A stretch of 64,000 nucleotides of DNA from M3007 sp041736625. Lineage in GTDB: Bacteria; Bacteroidota; Bacteroidia; Chitinophagales; Saprospiraceae. Below, one piece after another: positions 1 through 8,032 of the stretch. The stretch covers positions 1 through 64,000 of the forward strand of contig JBGSTG010000137.1 in NCBI GenBank assembly GCA_041736625.1. The letters are read 5' to 3'. The translations under genes and the position numbers were made by a program. The notes beneath the pieces were generated by a model that ran no database searches, was not told the origin of the DNA, and was given only the letters and a program-made list of their open reading frames with translations. Position 1 is the stretch's first letter. Each line of letters begins with the position of its first letter.

Positions 1-63
1 CCCAGCGTCGTGCTCTGCCAGGATCGACAACTTTTGATCGTTACTGAAATTACTCTTTCGCAT
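1..63 (-). CDS. Transposase N-terminus, IS3-like OrfA (partial, runs off window)
   Basis: Read on the minus strand from the ATG at 63, the first 63 bases give 21 codons with no stop: MRKSNFSNDQ followed by KLSILAEHDAG. This pattern (M-R-K-S-x-F-S, then Q, then ILxExxAG) is the usual opening of the small helix-turn-helix protein OrfA of IS3-type elements, which binds the terminal repeats. The rest lies to the left of the window, so neither OrfB nor the element ends can be checked. The assignment rests on 21 residues only; another HTH-type transposase family is possible. Confidence 0.6.
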   Translation of the reverse strand, partial: MRKSNFSNDQKLSILAEHDAG

Positions 64-70
64 GTGTTCG

Positions 71-114
71 CAATTTAGTGGTGGTGAATTTACGTAAAAT
101 TCTCTACTAAATTG
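71..114. repeat. Imperfect 44-bp palindrome between transposase and DUF72 gene
   Basis: The arms CAATTTAGT (71-79) and ACTAAATTG (106-114) are perfect inverted repeats, and the centre reads GAATTTACGTAAAATTC, itself nearly palindromic. It sits between the divergent transposase start (63) and the DUF72 start (114). It could be an end structure or operator of the mobile element, or a hairpin left by insertion. No target duplication can be judged because the other end is outside the window. Confidence 0.5.
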
Positions 115-962
115 TGGTATCGCGTTTTGGGAAGGCTACAGCCCGATCCCCGGTTCACGCGCCGCGGATTTACATCGGCGCAACGGGCTACCACATGAAG
201 CAATGGGTGGGGTCCTGGTATCCGGAGGGGACAAAGGCTGCGGAGTACCTTTTTCATTACAGCAGGCAGTTTAACACCATTGAGCACAACAGCACGCATT
301 ATCGGCTGCCGGACGACGCGTCGGTGGCGCGCTGGCGCGAAGAGACACAGTCCGACTTTCGTTTTTGTCCGAAGGTTTTACAGACCATCAGCCACGCGCC
401 CGACCTGGGTGCTTCGAGCACGCTGATTGAGGCCTTTACCGATGCCATTGGCGGCTTGAGGGAGAAATACGGATGCGCCTTTTTGCAGTTGCCGCCTTCC
501 TTTACCCCGCACCAATGGGTAAGGCTGGAGCGCTTCCTGTTGCGGTGGCCCGGGCAACTCCCGCTGGCGGTGGAGGTGCGTCATCCGGAGTTCTTTCCCG
601 AGTCGCCCGTGTTGTTTGACCTGTTGGAAAAACACGGCGTTGCAGCGGTGATCACCGATGTCGCCGGCCGCCGCGACGTCTGCCACATGCACGTCACCGC
701 GCCGCGCACCATGGTGCGCTTTGTGGGCAATGGGCTGCACCAGACGGATTACACCCGGATAGAGGAATGGGGCGCCCGGCTGGCCGCATGGAGTGCAAAC
801 GGCCTGCAGGAAATTTATTTCTTCACCCATGAACCAGATAACCTGTTATCGCCGGAACTTGCAGCCTATACTTCAAAGGCCTTTCTCCGTCACATGCCGC
901 ACGCCCTCCTGCGCGGACCGGAAAAACATACCCCCGACAGCCATCAAGGTAGTTTATTTTAA
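114..962 (+). CDS. DUF72 (YecE-like) family protein
   Basis: This 282-residue protein has the DUF72 opening IYIGATGY (about residues 20-27), then the conserved YSRQFNTIEHNSTHYRLPD stretch, a FRFCPK motif, and EVRHPEF with a late FTHEPDN segment, all in family order. DUF72 proteins form a TIM-barrel of unknown catalytic role. The start is an unusual GTG at 114; an in-frame TAA lies at 108-110 and no ATG precedes the conserved core, so the N-terminus may have been trimmed by the neighbouring mobile element. The next gene begins 28 bases downstream on the same strand. The family call is firm; the exact start is weak. Confidence 0.85.
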   Translation: MVSRFGKATARSPVHAPRIYIGATGYHMKQWVGSWYPEGTKAAEYLFHYSRQFNTIEHNSTHYRLPDDASVARWREETQSDFRFCPKVLQTISHAPDLGASSTLIEAFTDAIGGLREKYGCAFLQLPPSFTPHQWVRLERFLLRWPGQLPLAVEVRHPEFFPESPVLFDLLEKHGVAAVITDVAGRRDVCHMHVTAPRTMVRFVGNGLHQTDYTRIEEWGARLAAWSANGLQEIYFFTHEPDNLLSPELAAYTSKAFLRHMPHALLRGPEKHTPDSHQGSLF

Positions 963-989
963 ACACAGCTATGAAAACACAATTTTATC

Positions 990-2210
990 ATGTCTAATCG
1001 GGAAAACAACCAAATTGCACTGGTTGCCAACATGACATGGAACATCTGGAATTACCGCAAACCCGTGATCAAAGCGCTTCAGGATGCGGGGTATCAGGTG
1101 CTGGTGTTTGCTCCTGTTGACGAGAGTTTGCCCAAATTGCTTCGGGAAACCGGAGTGACGTTCATACCGCTCGAACAATTTCGCCGGAACACGACCCGCT
1201 TGGGCGGCACGTTGCTGATGTTGATGGAGTTTATCCAAATTTACAGAAAGCACCGGCCGGCCTTGATCCTGCATTTCGGCGTACAGGCGAATATTCTGGG
1301 TACCCTGGCGGCGGCCATCTGTAATATTTCATCCATCTGCGTAGTCACCGGTCTTGGGTATACTTACCTGCACCGAAATTGGGTAAGCAGCATGGTACAT
1401 ATACTTTATCGGTTCACTTTCCGCCTGACCAGCCGCGTGGTCTTTGAGAACGAACAAGACCGGAACTTCATGGTACAAACGCGCACGGTGTCACAGGACA
1501 AAACGGAGGTGGTCAGCGGTTGTGGAATTGACGCATCGGATTTTTTACCCATGCGCCGCAGGCGTTCGAACAAACGATTGGTATTTGCCTATTTCGGAAG
1601 GTTATTGTATGACAAAGGTTTGCGCGAATTATATGAAGCTGCCTGTATCGTTCGCCGACATTTTCCCAATACCGAATTCCGTTTTTTTGGCACCCTGGAT
1701 AAAAGTAATCCGGCCCACATCCGTCCGTCGGAACTCCTGTACTGGATCAAAAGCGGCGTTATTCGCTACATGGGCGTGGTTGAAGACGTACGACCCTGTC
1801 TGGCGGAAACGGATGTCGTGGTGTTGCCGTCTTACCGCGAAGGGTTGTCCCGCAGCCTATTGGAGGCGATGGCCATGGCGCGCCCCACCCTGGTTACCGA
1901 TGTGCCGGGATGCCGCGAAACCGTCGTGCATACCCTCAACGGACTGGTGGCGCCACCGCGAAACGCGTCGGCGCTGGCAGAAGCCATGATGCATTTTTGT
2001 ACGATGACCGACCAGGAGCGCGACCAGATGGGCCTCGAAGGTCGTCGAATAGTCCTGCGGGAATATGCCGGCGCCACCGTCGGCGCCCAATACCTTCACA
2101 TGGTTGAATCCGCCCTAATCCATGTACCTTTACCGCCCTATGAAAAAAGCACTCATTACCGGTATAACTGGTCAGGACGGAGCCTATCTGGCCGAACTGT
2201 TGATTCATAA
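990..2210 (+). CDS. Glycosyltransferase family 4 (CapM/PglA-like)
   Basis: This 406-residue GT-B glycosyltransferase has an N-terminal acceptor half starting with IALVANMTWNIWNYRKP and a C-terminal nucleotide-sugar half with FAYFGRLLYDKGLREL and the E-x7-E signature in EGLSRSLLEAMAMARP (about residues 285-300). The order matches enzymes that extend undecaprenyl-linked sugars for O-antigen or capsule. It is followed directly by gmd, fcl and manC, so a fucose- or mannose-derived donor is a reasonable inference. Its last 23 codons overlap the start of gmd in another frame (2140-2210), and the tail has no glycosyltransferase character, which suggests that the original stop was lost. Confidence 0.88.
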   Translation: MSNRENNQIALVANMTWNIWNYRKPVIKALQDAGYQVLVFAPVDESLPKLLRETGVTFIPLEQFRRNTTRLGGTLLMLMEFIQIYRKHRPALILHFGVQANILGTLAAAICNISSICVVTGLGYTYLHRNWVSSMVHILYRFTFRLTSRVVFENEQDRNFMVQTRTVSQDKTEVVSGCGIDASDFLPMRRRRSNKRLVFAYFGRLLYDKGLRELYEAACIVRRHFPNTEFRFFGTLDKSNPAHIRPSELLYWIKSGVIRYMGVVEDVRPCLAETDVVVLPSYREGLSRSLLEAMAMARPTLVTDVPGCRETVVHTLNGLVAPPRNASALAEAMMHFCTMTDQERDQMGLEGRRIVLREYAGATVGAQYLHMVESALIHVPLPPYEKSTHYRYNWSGRSLSGRTVDS

Positions 2211-3252
2211 AGGGTACGAAGTTCATGGCATCAAACGCCGCTCCTCCCTGTTCAATACCGACCGCATCGACCATTTGTATCAGGATCCGCATGTGGACAA
2301 CCGTCGTTTTGTACTGCATTACGGCGACTTGACGGATTCCACCAACCTCATCCGCATTGTGCAGCAGGTTCAGCCCGATGAAATTTACAACCTCGGCGCG
2401 CAAAGCCATGTACAAGTGAGCTTCGAAACACCGGAATACACCGCCAACGCCGACGCGTTGGGGGCATTGCGCTTGCTGGAAGCCATCCGTTTACTCGGTT
2501 TACAGGATACGACGAAGTACTACCAGGCCTCCACCTCCGAATTGTACGGTCTGGTACAGGAGGTGCCCCAAACGGAAAAAACGCCGTTTTATCCGCGTTC
2601 GCCCTATGGGGTAGCCAAGTTGTACGCCTACTGGATCACCGTGAACTACCGGGAGGCTTACGGGCTGTTCGCCTGCAACGGCATTTTGTTCAACCACGAA
2701 AGTCCGCTGCGCGGCGAAACCTTTGTCACCCGAAAAATTACACGGGCCGCCGCCCGGATCGCGCTGGGGTTGCAGGACAAACTCTGGCTGGGCAACCTCG
2801 ACGCCCAACGCGATTGGGGCCACGCGCGCGATTACGTGGAGGGCATGTATCGCATGCTGCAACAACCCGAACCCGAAGACTTCGTGCTGGCCACCGGCGT
2901 AACCGTCTCCGTCCGGGAATTCTGCCGCATGGCATTTGGAGAACTGGGCGTTGAGCTGACCTTCTCCGGACAGGGCGTCAACGAAAAAGGCGTAGTTTCC
3001 GCTGTACGTGAACCGGAATACGGTTTCCGGGTTGGTCAGGAGGTCATCGCCGTAGACCCCCGTTACTTCAGACCGGCAGAGGTCGATCTGCTGGTCGGCG
3101 ACGCCTCCAAAGCCCGCGAGAAACTGGGCTGGGCCCCCAAACATTCCTTGCAAGACCTGGTGCGCGACATGATGCAGAGCGACCTGAAAATCTTCCACCG
3201 GGAACGTTTTTTGAAAGACGGCGGGTTTGAAGTGCTCGGACAACATGAATGA
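2140..3252 (+). CDS. gmd: GDP-mannose 4,6-dehydratase
   Basis: Gmd converts GDP-D-mannose to GDP-4-keto-6-deoxymannose, the first step to GDP-L-fucose. The 370 residues show the NADP-binding GITGQDG loop at the N-terminus, the family stretch GIKRRSSLFNTDRIDHLY, NLGAQSHVQVSF, and the catalytic YxxxK in SPYGVAKLYAYW (Tyr near residue 155). I chose the ATG at 2140 (MKKALITGITGQ) over the ATG at 2122, because family members start just before the Rossmann strand. It overlaps the upstream glycosyltransferase by 71 bases and precedes fcl by 7 bases, so the three are probably co-transcribed. Confidence 0.96.
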   Translation: MKKALITGITGQDGAYLAELLIHKGYEVHGIKRRSSLFNTDRIDHLYQDPHVDNRRFVLHYGDLTDSTNLIRIVQQVQPDEIYNLGAQSHVQVSFETPEYTANADALGALRLLEAIRLLGLQDTTKYYQASTSELYGLVQEVPQTEKTPFYPRSPYGVAKLYAYWITVNYREAYGLFACNGILFNHESPLRGETFVTRKITRAAARIALGLQDKLWLGNLDAQRDWGHARDYVEGMYRMLQQPEPEDFVLATGVTVSVREFCRMAFGELGVELTFSGQGVNEKGVVSAVREPEYGFRVGQEVIAVDPRYFRPAEVDLLVGDASKAREKLGWAPKHSLQDLVRDMMQSDLKIFHRERFLKDGGFEVLGQHE

Positions 3253-3259
3253 ACCATTG

Positions 3260-4186
3260 ATGGACAAAACAACCAAGATTTACATCGCCGGACACCGCGG
3301 CATGGTGGGTTCCGCCCTCCTGCGCCGGTTGCAGGCAGACGGACACACCCACTTTGCGCTCGCTACGTCCACTGAACTGGATCTGCGCCGGCAGGCCGAG
3401 GTGGAGGCCTTTTTTCACCGGGAAAAACCCGGCTACGTCTTCCTGGCAGCCGCCAAGGTGGGCGGAATTCTCGCAAACGACACGTTCCGCGCAGAATTTT
3501 TGTACGACAACCTGATGATCGAATCCAACATCATCGAGGCCGCCTATCGCAATGGCGTCGAAAAACTGATGTTCCTCGGATCCTCATGCATTTACCCTAA
3601 AATGGCCCCCCAGCCGTTGCGCGAAGACTACCTGCTCACCGGTTTGCTGGAGCCCACCAACGAACCGTACGCCATCGCCAAAATCGCCGGCATAAAACTG
3701 TGCGATGCGTACAGAAGCCAGTACGGCTGCCGGTTCGTTTCCGTGATGCCCACCAACCTGTACGGCCCAAATGACAACTACCACCCCCAGAACAGCCACG
3801 TACTGCCGGCCCTGATCCGGAAATTTCATGAAGCCAAACGCGACGGATTGCCGTTTGTGACCCTCTGGGGAACCGGAACACCCCGACGGGAATTTTTGCA
3901 TGTAGACGACCTCGCCGACGCCTGCGTGTACCTCATGCACCATTATGACGAACCCGGACTGGTCAACATCGGCACCGGAACAGATATCAGCATTCTGGAA
4001 CTGGCCCAGTTGGTCCAACGCATTACCGGCTACAATGGCCGTATTGAGCACGACCTGAGCAAGCCCGACGGAACCCCGCGCAAATTGATGGATGTGAGCA
4101 AGTTGAACCAATTGGGATGGCGCGCCAAAATTGGATTGGAAGAAGGCATACGTCAAGTATATGCAGCGGTAAAATCGTCATTATAA
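3260..4186 (+). CDS. fcl: GDP-L-fucose synthase (epimerase/reductase)
   Basis: Fcl epimerises and reduces the Gmd product to GDP-L-fucose. The 308-residue protein starts MDKTTKIYIAGHRGMVGSAL, with the SDR cofactor loop GxxGxxG, contains FLGSSCIYPK and the catalytic YAIAK (Tyr near residue 137), and ends with the sugar-binding segment GTPRREFLHVDDLADA. An alternative ATG at 3245 would overlap gmd by 8 bases; 3260 fits the family's N-terminus better. It directly follows gmd, as in many fucose loci. Confidence 0.95.
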   Translation: MDKTTKIYIAGHRGMVGSALLRRLQADGHTHFALATSTELDLRRQAEVEAFFHREKPGYVFLAAAKVGGILANDTFRAEFLYDNLMIESNIIEAAYRNGVEKLMFLGSSCIYPKMAPQPLREDYLLTGLLEPTNEPYAIAKIAGIKLCDAYRSQYGCRFVSVMPTNLYGPNDNYHPQNSHVLPALIRKFHEAKRDGLPFVTLWGTGTPRREFLHVDDLADACVYLMHHYDEPGLVNIGTGTDISILELAQLVQRITGYNGRIEHDLSKPDGTPRKLMDVSKLNQLGWRAKIGLEEGIRQVYAAVKSSL

Positions 4187-4211
4187 ACAAAATACTTCCC
4201 AAAAGGCACTA

Positions 4212-4224
4212 TTTAGCGGCTAAA
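4212..4224. repeat. Perfect 13-bp palindrome upstream of manC
   Basis: TTTAGC-G-GCTAAA lies between fcl and manC. It has no T-tract, so it is a poor terminator; its size and position would suit a small operator. There is no other support. Confidence 0.25.
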
Positions 4225-4251
4225 CGGCATGGGTTTCTATTCGGCCGGCCT

Positions 4252-4259
4252 TAACTTTG
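4252..4259 (+). promoter_or_regulatory. TAnnTTTG promoter box for manC
   Basis: TAACTTTG matches the -7 element read by the Bacteroidota primary sigma factor and lies only four bases before the manC ATG at 4264, so a transcript from here would be nearly leaderless. No TTTG box is seen at the usual 19-20 base spacing, so the call is tentative. Confidence 0.4.
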
Positions 4260-4263
4260 ACCC

Positions 4264-5337
4264 ATGGAAAATACTTACGTTGCCATTATGGCCGGAGGAG
4301 TCGGCAGCCGGTTTTGGCCCGGAAGCCGGGAAAGCCGTCCGAAACAATTTCTCGACATGCTCGGGGTGGGCAAAAGCCTGCTTCGCCTGACTTTCGAACG
4401 CTTTTTACCCCTGGTTCCGGCTGAAAACTTCCTGGTGGTCACCAATGCCCGGTACAAAGACCTGGTCAAACAACACCTGCCCGAGCTTAAAGACAGCCAG
4501 ATTCTTTGCGAACCCTCCCGAAATAATACCGCCCCATGCATAGCATACACCGCGTTTAAGCTCGCCGATCTGAACCCGGATGCCAACATCGTCATTACCC
4601 CGGCCGACCATATCGTACTCAAACCCGATATTTTCATCGAAAAAATAAAAGCCGCACGCGCGTTTGCGGCAAGCCACGACGCCCTGGTCACCCTGGGCGT
4701 GCAACCCTCGCGTCCGGATACCGGGTTTGGTTACATACAGTTCGGCGCTATGGCCGACGAGCAGGTGCGCAAGGTGCTGCGATTCACTGAAAAGCCCGAC
4801 CTGCACACCGCGCAGTCCTTCCTGGAGTCCGGCGACTACCTCTGGAACGCCGGCATCTTCGTTTGGAGTGTAGCCTCGGTGCTCAAAGCTTTTGAGGTGC
4901 ACACCCCCGAAATATTCAGGCTTTTCCAAAAGGGACAAACCCTGTACAATACGCCGGGTGAACAAGCCTTCATCGATCGAGAATATCCCAACGCCCCGAA
5001 TATCTCTGTAGACTTCGCCATCATGGAAAAAGCCAACAACGTATTCACCGTACCGGCAGATTTCGGGTGGTCGGACCTGGGCACCTGGGCCAGCCTTCAT
5101 GCCGAATGCCCGCAGGATGAACACAACAATGTGCTGCAAGGCGAGGTGGTGGCGCTCAATACTACCGGCTGCATGGTACGCGCCCCGGAAGGAAAACTGG
5201 TCGTTATCAAGGATATGCATGACTACATCCTGGTGGACGACAATGACGTGCTCATCATCCTACCTATACATAAAGAACAAGAAATCAAACAGATAACAGA
5301 AATAGTAAAAGCACGTTACCCAGGACGGTACCTGTAA
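4264..5337 (+). CDS. manC: Mannose-1-phosphate guanylyltransferase
   Basis: This enzyme makes GDP-mannose from mannose-1-phosphate and GTP, feeding gmd and fcl upstream. The 357 residues carry the nucleotidyltransferase signature GGVGSRFWPGSRESRPKQF at the N-terminus, ITPADHIV (metal and substrate site), FTEKPD and NAGIFVW, all in family order. It is the short form without the C-terminal phosphomannose isomerase domain of bifunctional homologues. It lies 77 bases after fcl on the same strand, with its own promoter-like box. Confidence 0.95.
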   Translation: MENTYVAIMAGGVGSRFWPGSRESRPKQFLDMLGVGKSLLRLTFERFLPLVPAENFLVVTNARYKDLVKQHLPELKDSQILCEPSRNNTAPCIAYTAFKLADLNPDANIVITPADHIVLKPDIFIEKIKAARAFAASHDALVTLGVQPSRPDTGFGYIQFGAMADEQVRKVLRFTEKPDLHTAQSFLESGDYLWNAGIFVWSVASVLKAFEVHTPEIFRLFQKGQTLYNTPGEQAFIDREYPNAPNISVDFAIMEKANNVFTVPADFGWSDLGTWASLHAECPQDEHNNVLQGEVVALNTTGCMVRAPEGKLVVIKDMHDYILVDDNDVLIILPIHKEQEIKQITEIVKARYPGRYL

Positions 5338-5490
5338 GCGATTTTTTTTCGCAAAAATTTGATTGTTTTCTTGCGCAGCCGATTATTCTTTCCGTATTTT
5401 TCGCTCGCTAAATCGTCTAGCACTTATTTAATCCATCGAATTTGTATGTCCCGGCGCCTGTTAATCCATGAAAAACAATTTACAGCCCGG

Positions 5491-5775
5491 ATGAAGTCTT
5501 TTAACGCCATTACCGTCCACCCCGAGATCCAAGATGGCGAACCTGTTTTCAGTGGAACACGTGTCCGTGTGGAAACTTTTTATGATTTTATGCGTATCGG
5601 ATGCAGTGTCAGTGAATTTCTGCGCGAGTTTCCGTCGATTACGCGTGATCAAGCCATGGAGGTGTACCAGTTTGTACACAAAGATTATACTGTGGAACAA
5701 ATAAAAAGCATTGCTCACGGCAGCGATCCGTCTCGTGTCGGTGTTCCAGGGCGCGGCCAGTTGTCCGCTCGATAA
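5491..5775 (+). CDS. DUF433 family protein (antitoxin-like)
   Basis: The 94-residue protein contains the DUF433 core: ITVHPEIQDGEPVFSGTRV, VETFYDFMRIGCSVSEFL and the closing FPSITRDQAMEVYQFV. DUF433 proteins are small winged-helix-like factors, often paired with a DUF5615 PIN-like partner. Here no partner follows; the next gene is a convergent glycosyltransferase. The start at 5491 (MKSFNAITV) was taken because the open frame upstream has no family character. The last 61 bases overlap the 3' end of the convergent gene, and the final residues after HGSDPS look like read-through sequence. Confidence 0.8.
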   Translation: MKSFNAITVHPEIQDGEPVFSGTRVRVETFYDFMRIGCSVSEFLREFPSITRDQAMEVYQFVHKDYTVEQIKSIAHGSDPSRVGVPGRGQLSAR

Positions 5776-7025
5776 TTTTTCCGCAGTTGCCTGATTACGG
5801 CCAAGTATGCTTGTCCGACAGCATCCACTGCGTAGGGTGCTGTCCTGAATCGGGTGCCGGAAAGCGCCGAAACTGGTTTCCATTCCAAAAAGATTTTCAA
5901 GGCGTTCGGCATACCCGGACTGAGCCGCAGCACCCTCCTGTAGGGCGCTGCAAAATCCGTAAAAGCATCTTCAGACAAATCCTGTATGTGCAAAATGGGC
6001 CGCTCGGCCGCAAGATAGCTCACCGCCTTGCTGGGCAACAAAAAAGGGTTTTTGTTCCCCACGTTCACCAAAATATCCATTTCCGACATCTTCTGTTGCG
6101 TTTCCTCCCTTGGTCTCAAACCATGCAGTTGCACCCATTTGTATTTCCTGAAAATGGGCAGATAGCCCGGCAGTAGTTCTCCGTATAGGTGCAAGGTAAA
6201 ATTCAGCCCCTCCTGATGAAAACCCTCGAACAAATCCAGCATGGCGTAAGGTTCGCGAATGGGCGGATAAAAAACGCCAAAATAACCAAAATGGCACCCG
6301 CCCGCCGCTTGTCTGGCCGGCGTTGGCGAAGCCTCCGGGACAGGATGCAACAGTGGTGCAACCACCCATATTCGATCGAGTTCGTATTGCTGCATCAACC
6401 AGGATTTTAATTTTTCTCCTGTAACAACCACTGCATCCGCCGCTTGCAACAATTGCTGTTCCAGTTGTCGGGCCCGCTTGCCATAGAGCACCGGGTTGCT
6501 GATCTCCCAGCCCGGCGCGGCAAAGGGGTCGCCCACATCTGCCAACCACGGCAGGCCGAACCGGGCCCGCAGGTCCATGCCGATGCGGTGGGCCGTGATG
6601 GGCAGAGACACACTGACAAGCGCATCCACCGGTGCGATTTGTATGATGCGACAAGCGGCGGCATACGCCGGCTTGCGCCAAAACAAAGCATCGTCTGGAA
6701 AGCACAATTTGCGCCACCCCCGTTGGTACAGGAGCGCAAGCAAACGCCACCACCAAGCCATCCGCTGCGGCGCCGGGTCGCCCGGAATGCCCCTGGCGGG
6801 CAGTGCAGGCGACCAGATGGTCAACAGGCTTTTCAAACTGTCGTACCCGACCCGGTACACTTCCACCCCGTTCAGGGTCTCTACCGGAGGCCGGCCCTTT
6901 ACCCGGGCGGTAACCACCGTCACGCGGTGCCCTTCGGCAGCCCAATACTCAGCTATGGCCGTCCAGCGATGCGCACGCGGATGAATAAAGGGTGCGTAAA
7001 ACGGCGAGAGGATAAGAATGGTCAC
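5715..7025 (-). CDS. Glycosyltransferase (GT4-like)
   Basis: This 436-residue GT-B protein begins MTILILSPFYAPFIHPRAHR, the usual first strand and loop of family 4 enzymes, and continues with GHRVTVVTAR. A middle stretch with ADAVVVTGEKLKSWL and a C-terminal half with HFGYFGVFYPPIREPYAML and DILVNVGNKNPFLLPSKAVSYL follow. The E-x7-E motif is not clear, so the donor is unknown. Its 3' end overlaps the DUF433 gene by 61 bases in antiparallel. Location next to the GDP-fucose genes suggests a role in surface glycan assembly; that is inference. Confidence 0.75.
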   Translation of the reverse strand: MTILILSPFYAPFIHPRAHRWTAIAEYWAAEGHRVTVVTARVKGRPPVETLNGVEVYRVGYDSLKSLLTIWSPALPARGIPGDPAPQRMAWWWRLLALLYQRGWRKLCFPDDALFWRKPAYAAACRIIQIAPVDALVSVSLPITAHRIGMDLRARFGLPWLADVGDPFAAPGWEISNPVLYGKRARQLEQQLLQAADAVVVTGEKLKSWLMQQYELDRIWVVAPLLHPVPEASPTPARQAAGGCHFGYFGVFYPPIREPYAMLDLFEGFHQEGLNFTLHLYGELLPGYLPIFRKYKWVQLHGLRPREETQQKMSEMDILVNVGNKNPFLLPSKAVSYLAAERPILHIQDLSEDAFTDFAAPYRRVLRLSPGMPNALKIFLEWKPVSALSGTRFRTAPYAVDAVGQAYLAVIRQLRKNYRADNWPRPGTPTRDGSLP

Positions 7026-7061
7026 GGTCCTTTATGCAGCCGAGTGTCCGCGCCTGTATGT

Positions 7062-7418
7062 TTACCCATTCAGCAGCGCCTCCCTTTCGGCTTTTTTTAA
7101 GGTTTTCACCACCTGGTCGTAGGAATGGTCAATCAGGTGGCGGAGGGTGGCGCCGTCCAGACCACCTTCACAATCTACCGTGTTCCAGTGTTTCTTATTC
7201 ATGTGGTAGCCTGGCTTTACCTCCGGGTGGCGCTCGCGCAGTTCAACCGCGTAGTCGGGATCGCATTTCAGGTTGACGGACAAGCGGTCGGTGTCCAGAC
7301 CGGCCAGCGCGAATATTTTACCCATGACACGCAAGCACAGGGTCTCTTCGCCAAAAGGAAAATCTTCCGTCGTTCCCTTTTTGGCCAGGCAGTATGTCCT
7401 GAAGGTTTCTACATCCAT
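7062..7418 (-). CDS. MmcQ/YjbR family protein
   Basis: The 118-residue protein matches the YjbR fold family: it opens MDVETFRTYCLAKKGTTEDF, then FGEETLCLRVMGKIFAL, LSVNLKCDPDYAVELRERHP, and the signature YHMNKKHWNTVDCEG. Its function is unknown; the fold resembles a double-stranded DNA-binding CyaY-like domain. It lies 11 bases downstream of the lipoprotein gene on the same strand. Confidence 0.9.
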   Translation of the reverse strand: MDVETFRTYCLAKKGTTEDFPFGEETLCLRVMGKIFALAGLDTDRLSVNLKCDPDYAVELRERHPEVKPGYHMNKKHWNTVDCEGGLDGATLRHLIDHSYDQVVKTLKKAEREALLNG

Positions 7419-7429
7419 CGGGTCTTGAA

Positions 7430-8026
7430 TTATTGCTTTAGCAGGACGTCGTTGAGTCGTTTGACATCGGCAGCGACCAGCTCGCTTCTATCCCACCGAA
7501 ACGGCAGAAGCGCCCCTTTAACCGTGGTAATCGAGTCGCCTTTGACTTTCATGCGGTCACTGGTTAAAAACACGCCTTTCACCTCGATTTGAGAATTGAG
7601 CACAAAAAATCGTTCTGAGGCAAATGTGCTTTCACCGATATCGCGGGTATTGTAATCCATGATGATGCGCACCGGGGGTACTGGTATAGACGGGTCCGTC
7701 TCCAGATTTTCGTTCAGGAGAACCGGCTCGCCGGCCTGCAATTTGGCTGTTTGACTGGAATAGAAAAAATAGACGGGGCAAAAGTTGAATTGCGCGCGAA
7801 ACAGGTCAACCACATATCGGTTGTACCGGCGTATTTCCTGTTGTTGTTCTTCCGCTTCCTGGATTTTTCCTATTCCCTTCAGGTGGGTTATGCGCTGCTG
7901 GAAGTCGTGCAGCCGGAAGCAAATGCCGTTTTGCCGCATGGCATCGCGTTCCGTTGACGCAATCTGCACCGTTGCACAACCGCAAAAAAGGGCAAAAAGC
8001 CCGAGAAAAACCAAACGCGTGTTCAT
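7430..8026 (-). CDS. Hypothetical lipoprotein
   Basis: I do not recognise the family of this 198-residue protein. It has a short hydrophobic leader MNTRLVFLGLFALFCGC with a plausible lipobox cysteine at residue 17, then a helical region rich in Gln and Arg (about residues 30-75) and a mixed C-terminal half. It is most likely an outer-membrane-facing or periplasmic lipoprotein. It sits in a minus-strand run with dNK, SDR and YjbR, 6 bases after the SDR stop. Confidence 0.65.
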   Translation of the reverse strand: MNTRLVFLGLFALFCGCATVQIASTERDAMRQNGICFRLHDFQQRITHLKGIGKIQEAEEQQQEIRRYNRYVVDLFRAQFNFCPVYFFYSSQTAKLQAGEPVLLNENLETDPSIPVPPVRIIMDYNTRDIGESTFASERFFVLNSQIEVKGVFLTSDRMKVKGDSITTVKGALLPFRWDRSELVAADVKRLNDVLLKQ

Positions 8027-8032
8027 TCGATG

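Noticed and set aside
4212..4224. Palindrome before manC as a terminator
   Set aside because: The stem is short and no T-tract follows.
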